The notes below the pieces were generated by a model. The model made no database searches. It was not told the origin of the DNA and saw only the letters and a program-made list of their open reading frames with translations. DNA of 17,207 bases from Bizionia sp. (GTDB lineage: Bacteria; Bacteroidota; Bacteroidia; Flavobacteriales; Flavobacteriaceae): assembly GCA_018067115.1 (NCBI GenBank), contig JAGPVI010000299.1, positions 1 through 17,207 of the forward strand, written 5' to 3'. Every line of letters begins with the position of its first letter. Within the stretch, counting starts at the first letter, position 1. The position numbers were made by a program, and so were the translations under genes. Below, in pieces: positions 13,620-17,207 of this stretch.

Positions 13620-15302
13620 TTAATTACAATCGCGTTCCATAACCATAGTATTGTCTCCCATTGTCATTTCTAAACGTTCTGGATCGCAATCTATAATATG
13701 CCAGTTCCCTGTAATGGCTTGAATATTCGGCCCACTTACATTATCGAACTCTAAATACACACCATTTGCATCTTGTGTTACTGTATATGTTGTTGTTATT
13801 GTTTCCCCGTTTCCTGTAATGACTACGGTGTTATTAATTTGAAATTCTAAATCGTAAATTATTAAATCGTCACTACCGTTAAAGTTTACAATATTCCACT
13901 CGCATTCTTGTAAATAATTAGTCAAATCAATTTCTGAACACCCGGTTGGATCACAATTTTCTAGAAATAATTCAAGTTCGTATATTTCATATTGATCTGG
14001 GTTGTTGTATACCTCTACCCGCACATAAATTGTAAATGGAGTGACTATTATATTGTTATAAGGGGAAATTAAAGGATTAGTACCAGCTTGGGCATCTGCC
14101 AATGTTTCGTAATAGTAAATATTATATTCTCCGTTTGCATTACAATCAGCAAAAGTACCATTTAAATCAAACACCCCAAAACCATCGTTATCATCGTCGC
14201 AACCTATTAGTTCTCCATTAAAGTCTGTAAAACACGTAAACGGCCCAGGGCTACAATCGCGATCTAGAACTAAAAACTCACCGTTATTCACCAATTCCAA
14301 TTCATCATCATCACAATTTAAAATCAACCACTCTCCATTAATTACTTCTGTAAGGCTATTACCACTAATATTACTAAAGGTTACCATTAGACCTTCGTTC
14401 GTTTCTGAGGTTTCCCAATTTGCATCTACATAATTCCCGTTTTCTGAAATTAAAACCGAACCATTACTATTAAATTCGAAAGTAAACACACTTAAATCAA
14501 CGCTTCCTGTGTAACTAACAACACTCCAAACACATTCTACAATATTTGCATTTATGGTTTCTATATCGCAATCGTCTTCTTCATTATTATCATCGTCCTC
14601 GCAAGTATCGTCTGCAGCCTCAATAACGGCTTCTAATTGCACGTTATTATTTACTTCAATTGTAGAACCATCGCTTAAAATTAGAGTGACAGGAAAGTTA
14701 AGACTCGCTAAAATACCACCATCTAAATCTTCGATAAAATTATATAATTCTTCGTCATTTAAAATGGTTACCGTCTCTGTAACTTGAAAATTCGAGTTGT
14801 AAACAGAAAACACAATAGGATATTGAAAATCGACACACTCGATTTCGTCATCAATTTCGTCTTCATTTAAACATTCATCCACCAATACCTCTAAATCTGA
14901 TTGATTCGCAATTTCTATTGTGGTATAATCATTTAAAATAATTGTAATTGGAAACTGAATTTCTAGCAAATCATCGTCGTCGGTAAATTCCTCAAAAATA
15001 GCAATGATAATTTCATAATCCTCTTCAGAATTGACTACAAAAACAGACCCGTTAATTTCAATAGTGACTGGTAATGCTATTGCGAAACAACTTGCGTTAT
15101 CGATAATATCGTCTATAGACCCATTTAACGAGGACACATTAGACAATAGGTTAGACAAATTAGAATTTGCACTGATGGTGTCTTGATTATTTGGTAGGGT
15201 AACCTCTACAATTTCATCTTGACAAGACGTAAATATAAATAAGGCCAAGATTGGCAGTATAAAAAGTTTTTTTAAGAATTGTAATTGACTTTGTAGTTTC
15301 AT
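13620..15302 (-). CDS. Large acidic repeat lipoprotein, probably surface-exposed
   Basis: A 560-residue lipoprotein: hydrophobic signal, lipobox FTSC with Cys27, then QDEIVE. Acidic residues right after the lipid Cys fit the lipoprotein export signal described in Capnocytophaga and Flavobacterium for transfer to the cell surface. The rest is built from duplications: a module at 72-144 repeated at 156-234, each made of two half repeats with FPVTI-like strands and bounded by Cys; a module at 245-350 repeated at 455-559, each with ECxWxxVxxxG at the front and a xRDC end. Between them, 357-450 resembles modules of flavobacterial secreted adhesins (YYYETLADAQAGTNPL, IYVRVEV). The protein is strongly acidic with DDDD/EDDD linkers that could bind calcium. 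No enzyme domain is seen. It is divergent from the sigma gene and has a promoter-like element shared with fecR. Function unknown; I infer it is controlled by the adjacent sigma factor. Confidence 0.85.
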   Translation of the reverse strand: MKLQSQLQFLKKLFILPILALFIFTSCQDEIVEVTLPNNQDTISANSNLSNLLSNVSSLNGSIDDIIDNASCFAIALPVTIEINGSVFVVNSEEDYEIIIAIFEEFTDDDDLLEIQFPITIILNDYTTIEIANQSDLEVLVDECLNEDEIDDEIECVDFQYPIVFSVYNSNFQVTETVTILNDEELYNFIEDLDGGILASLNFPVTLILSDGSTIEVNNNVQLEAVIEAADDTCEDDDNNEEDDCDIETINANIVECVWSVVSYTGSVDLSVFTFEFNSNGSVLISENGNYVDANWETSETNEGLMVTFSNISGNSLTEVINGEWLILNCDDDELELVNNGEFLVLDRDCSPGPFTCFTDFNGELIGCDDDNDGFGVFDLNGTFADCNANGEYNIYYYETLADAQAGTNPLISPYNNIIVTPFTIYVRVEVYNNPDQYEIYELELFLENCDPTGCSEIDLTNYLQECEWNIVNFNGSDDLIIYDLEFQINNTVVITGNGETITTTYTVTQDANGVYLEFDNVSGPNIQAITGNWHIIDCDPERLEMTMGDNTMVMERDCN

Positions 15303-15350
15303 ACTTAATTATTTGTTAGGTTAAATTCCAGAAGCCATTTCAACTTCCTT

Positions 15351-15390
15351 TCAATTATTAAACAATTAAGTTATTAAAAGTCCTACCTTG
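15351..15390 (-). promoter_or_regulatory. Putative ECF-sigma promoter of the lipoprotein gene
   Basis: On the minus strand: AAGGTAGGA, an 11-base spacer, TTAATTGTT, then TAATAATTGAA. The same boxes with the same spacing stand upstream of fecR (15966-16005), with about 31 of 40 positions identical without gaps. GGTAGG would be the -35 and AATTGTT the -10 region, a separation typical of ECF promoters. About 45 bases lie between the element and the lipoprotein ATG. The assignment to the neighbouring sigma factor is inference. Confidence 0.6.
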
Positions 15391-15418
15391 TCTTTCTAAA
15401 AATAATGTTGCTACTTTG
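15388..15418 (+). promoter_or_regulatory. Likely housekeeping promoter of the sigma gene
   Basis: TTG (15388-15390), 21 bases, then TACTTTG (15412-15418). This fits the Bacteroidota TTG-N19-21-TAnnTTTG pattern except that the inner spacer is one base short. It lies 22 bases before ATG 15441. The -33 TTG overlaps, on the opposite strand, the GGTAGG box of the lipoprotein promoter, so the two polymerases may compete. Confidence 0.4.
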
Positions 15419-15440
15419 TATACAGTAACATAACAGTTAT

Positions 15441-15956
15441 ATGAGTAAAAACCTTCACGAAGACATTTGCAACGAAACACTTTTTAATTCTATTTTTAAA
15501 AAGCACGCAAAAAACTTACATGATTTTCTGTATTATAAATTTGGTGGTCACCTAGATCCTAAAGACAAAACGCAAGAAGCGTTTATTAAACTATGGGAAA
15601 ATTGCGGTAAAGTCACTCCCGACAAGGCCAAAAGTTATGTGTTTACTATTGGTAACAATCTTATGTTAAATGAAACCAAGCACCAAAAAGTAGTTTTAAA
15701 ATATCAGAAAACAAAACCGCAATCTCACACTATTGAATCGCCAGAATATATTATGGAGGGCAACGAGTATATGGAGAAATTACAGCTCGCTATCTCTAAT
15801 TTAACAGAAGCCCAACGCATCGCTTTTTTATTAAATAGGGTTGAAGGTAAACGCCACAAAGAGATTGCTGCTCTTTTAGATATTAGCACAAAAGCGGTAG
15901 AAAAACGGATTTATGGGGCTTTAAAAAAACTACGAGAAGATCTCGATACTATTTAG
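15441..15956 (+). CDS. ECF sigma factor, FecI type
   Basis: A 171-residue RNA polymerase sigma factor of the extracytoplasmic-function group. The sigma-2 region (about 10-85) includes FLYYKFGGHLDPKDKTQEAFIKLWEN and SYVFTIGNNLMLNE, the -10-binding segment. The sigma-4 region (about 110-165) has LTEAQRIAFLLNRVEGKRHKEIAALLDISTKAVEKRIYGALKKL, a helix-turn-helix that reads the -35. The sequence is of the kind found in Bacteroidota FecI-like sigmas that pair with FecR anti-sigma factors and outer-membrane receptors. fecR follows after 57 bases. The gene has a housekeeping-like promoter and lacks the GGTAGG element in its own direction, so it is probably expressed independently of its own activity. 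Confidence 0.92.
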   Translation: MSKNLHEDICNETLFNSIFKKHAKNLHDFLYYKFGGHLDPKDKTQEAFIKLWENCGKVTPDKAKSYVFTIGNNLMLNETKHQKVVLKYQKTKPQSHTIESPEYIMEGNEYMEKLQLAISNLTEAQRIAFLLNRVEGKRHKEIAALLDISTKAVEKRIYGALKKLREDLDTI

Positions 15957-15965
15957 AGCATATAA

Positions 15966-16005
15966 AAGGTAGGAATTTTTAACTGTTAATTGTTATATAG
16001 TTGAA
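15966..16005 (+). promoter_or_regulatory. Putative ECF-sigma promoter of the fecR-receptor unit
   Basis: AAGGTAGGA (15966-15974), 11 bases, TTAATTGTT (15986-15994), then ATATAGTTGAA. It is the partner of the element at 15351-15390. It lies in the 57-base gap between the sigma and fecR genes, so fecR and the receptor can be transcribed separately from the sigma gene. Only 8 bases separate its end from the fecR ATG. Confidence 0.6.
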
Positions 16006-16013
16006 TACACATT

Positions 16014-16916
16014 ATGAAAAGAGAAGACTTAATATTAAAATGGTTAGATAATAACCTTACCACTGAAGAACTTGAAGCGTTTAAAAACCTTGAAGACTAC
16101 GAAGATTTGGTGAAGTTATCTCAAGCGATGATGCGCTTTAAAACCGACGATTATAATAGCGATGATGCGTTGGCTGATTTGCAAACTAAATTAAAAACAA
16201 AACAAAATGCCAAGACTAAAAAGAATTGGCTAAAACCAATATTACGTATCGCTGCAGTTTTAGCGATTGGATTTGGAACTTTTTATTACACAGCTACCCA
16301 AGACACTAATTTTGAAACGCTAGCAGCTCAAAAAAACACAATAACATTACCTGATGCTTCTACTGTAACTTTAAATTCATTATCTTCAATACGTTTTAAT
16401 AAAAACAATTGGAATGGTAATCGTGAAATAAAATTAACTGGTGAAGGATATTTTAAAGTAGCTAAAGGCGCTACTTTTAGTGTACAAACAACACACGGTA
16501 TTGTTACTGTTTTAGGAACTGAATTTAGTGTTAGAGAACGCGACTCGAATTTTGAAGTGGTGTGTTACGAAGGCTCTGTACGCGTAAATTACAATTCACA
16601 TTCGGTAATTTTAAAACCGACAGAAAGCTTTGTAATTATAGACGGCGAATATATAGAAACCGGCATTGTTTCCACTACAAGTCCATTATGGCTTGCTAAC
16701 GAAAGCTCTTTTAAAAGTATGCCTCTTCGTTATGTTATAGCCGAGTTTGAGAGACAGTACAACGTTACAGTGGACACTAAAAATATAGATACTAAGCAAT
16801 TATACACAGGAAGTTTTACTCATGAGAATATTGATGTAGCTTTACAAGCAATAACGCTACCTTTACACTTAACATTTAAAAAAGACAGCGACATTATACT
16901 GCTTAGTAGTGAGTAA
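16014..16916 (+). CDS. FecR-family anti-sigma factor
   Basis: FecR spans the inner membrane, holds the sigma factor in the cytoplasm and receives the signal from the outer-membrane receptor in the periplasm. The 300 residues are laid out as expected: a cytoplasmic anti-sigma region (1-72, with DLILKWLDNNLTTEELEAF), one membrane segment (about 74-93), the periplasmic FecR domain (about 104-200, with ITLPDASTVTLNSLSSIRF, LTGEGYFKVAKGATFSVQT and VTVLGTEFSVRE), and the C-terminal DUF4974 region (about 233-300, with PLRYVIAEFERQYNVTV and YTGSFTHENIDVALQAI), which is typical of Bacteroidota FecR proteins. The start codon is 57 bases after the sigma gene. The end overlaps the receptor gene by 8 bases. 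Confidence 0.95.
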   Translation: MKREDLILKWLDNNLTTEELEAFKNLEDYEDLVKLSQAMMRFKTDDYNSDDALADLQTKLKTKQNAKTKKNWLKPILRIAAVLAIGFGTFYYTATQDTNFETLAAQKNTITLPDASTVTLNSLSSIRFNKNNWNGNREIKLTGEGYFKVAKGATFSVQTTHGIVTVLGTEFSVRERDSNFEVVCYEGSVRVNYNSHSVILKPTESFVIIDGEYIETGIVSTTSPLWLANESSFKSMPLRYVIAEFERQYNVTVDTKNIDTKQLYTGSFTHENIDVALQAITLPLHLTFKKDSDIILLSSE

Positions 16917-17207
16917 AAAAAGGACACTTACTTTTTTAGTTTTCTTATTTGTTTTTAATGTTTGTAATACATTTGCGCAAACTATTACAGACGATAGGCA
17001 ACCTCTTGTTTCGGTTTTAGAAATTATACAAAAGCGTTACAATATTCGTTTTTCTTATGCAGATATCACGATTGCCGATAAAACAAGTCCTATTCCTAGT
17101 GAAGATTTAGAATTAAACGACGTTTTAAATCAGTTAGAAATAAGCTCGCAATTAGAGTTTAGAGTTCTTAACTCGCGTTTTATTGTTATTCAACCTGCAA
17201 AATACAA
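16909..17207 (+). CDS. STN-domain TonB-dependent receptor, N-terminal part (runs off right edge)
   Basis: The frame stays open from GTG 16909 to the window end (99 codons). GTG is the best start: it is followed by SKKRTLTFLVFLFVFNV, a signal peptide cleaved after CNTFAQ (near 24). An STN domain then occupies about residues 32-95 (PLVSVLEIIQKRYNIRFSYADI, ELNDVLNQLEISSQLEFRV, SRFIVIQP). STN is the periplasmic signalling domain of FecA-type receptors, which contacts FecR. The plug and barrel would lie beyond the window, so receptor identity rests on domain and context; a carboxypeptidase-like regulatory domain may follow, as is common in Bacteroidota. The 8-base overlap with fecR suggests coupled translation. 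The ligand cannot be predicted. Confidence 0.82.
   Translation, partial: MSKKRTLTFLVFLFVFNVCNTFAQTITDDRQPLVSVLEIIQKRYNIRFSYADITIADKTSPIPSEDLELNDVLNQLEISSQLEFRVLNSRFIVIQPAKY

Noticed and set aside
14554..14787. Plus-strand frame rich in Ser codons inside the lipoprotein gene
   Set aside because: It is the complement of the acidic GAT/GAA-rich linker, which always gives Ser-rich antisense translations.
15199..15210. GGTAGGGTAACC as another copy of the GGTAGG element
   Set aside because: It lies inside lipoprotein coding sequence and has no AATTGTT-like box at the required distance.
3558..16008. TATAGTTGAATA occurring three times (3558-3569, 7104-7115 reversed, 15996-16007)
   Set aside because: A 12-13 base match in about 17 kb of AT-rich DNA is expected a few times by chance. 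The sites differ in orientation and distance to genes, and only the one at fecR is part of a larger conserved element.

Overview
The window looks like chromosome from a member of the Bacteroidota, most likely the Flavobacteriaceae. The evidence is the AT-rich sequence, several promoters of the TAnnTTTG type placed just upstream of ATG codons, no obvious Shine-Dalgarno sites on the main genes, a FecI/FecR/STN-receptor signalling cluster, and acidic lipoproteins of flavobacterial style. I see no rRNA, tRNA, CRISPR array, insertion sequence or prophage.

Left part (1-4865). The 5' part of gyrB (minus strand) runs off the left edge. A 747-base gap follows, with hairpins in the gyrB leader, a 16-bp palindrome and a 50-codon remnant of a pirin-family gene. 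Next come asnB (minus) with a clear terminator, a secreted DUF2911 protein (plus), and queE (minus); the last two converge on a shared bidirectional terminator.

Middle (4962-10102). A plus-strand run of closely packed genes: a HerA-like DUF853 ATPase, a small unknown lipoprotein, a YitT-type membrane protein, a cupin without the usual metal histidines (1-base overlap with yitT), an alpha/beta hydrolase 4 bases further on, and rluF, which has its own TAnnTTTG promoter. It ends at a compound hairpin shared with the convergent minus-strand genes ffh, folD and a YwaF/TIGR02206 membrane protein (13296-10206).

Right part (13376-17207). This is a cell-surface-signalling locus: an ECF sigma factor (FecI type), its FecR anti-sigma factor, and the start of an STN-domain outer-membrane receptor overlapping fecR by 8 bases. 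Divergent from the sigma gene is a 560-residue acidic, probably surface-exposed lipoprotein built from internal duplications.

The most interesting signal is here. The region upstream of the lipoprotein gene and the sigma-fecR intergenic gap carry the same two-box element, GGTAGGA-N11-TTAATTGTT, without gaps and in the correct orientation for each gene. The sigma gene lacks it in its own direction and has a housekeeping-like promoter instead. I infer that the element is the target promoter of the cognate sigma factor, which would make the lipoprotein a regulon member or effector of the system. Two of the longest readings with TTG starts (queE, ffh) begin inside promoter boxes, and I have moved both starts to the downstream ATG.
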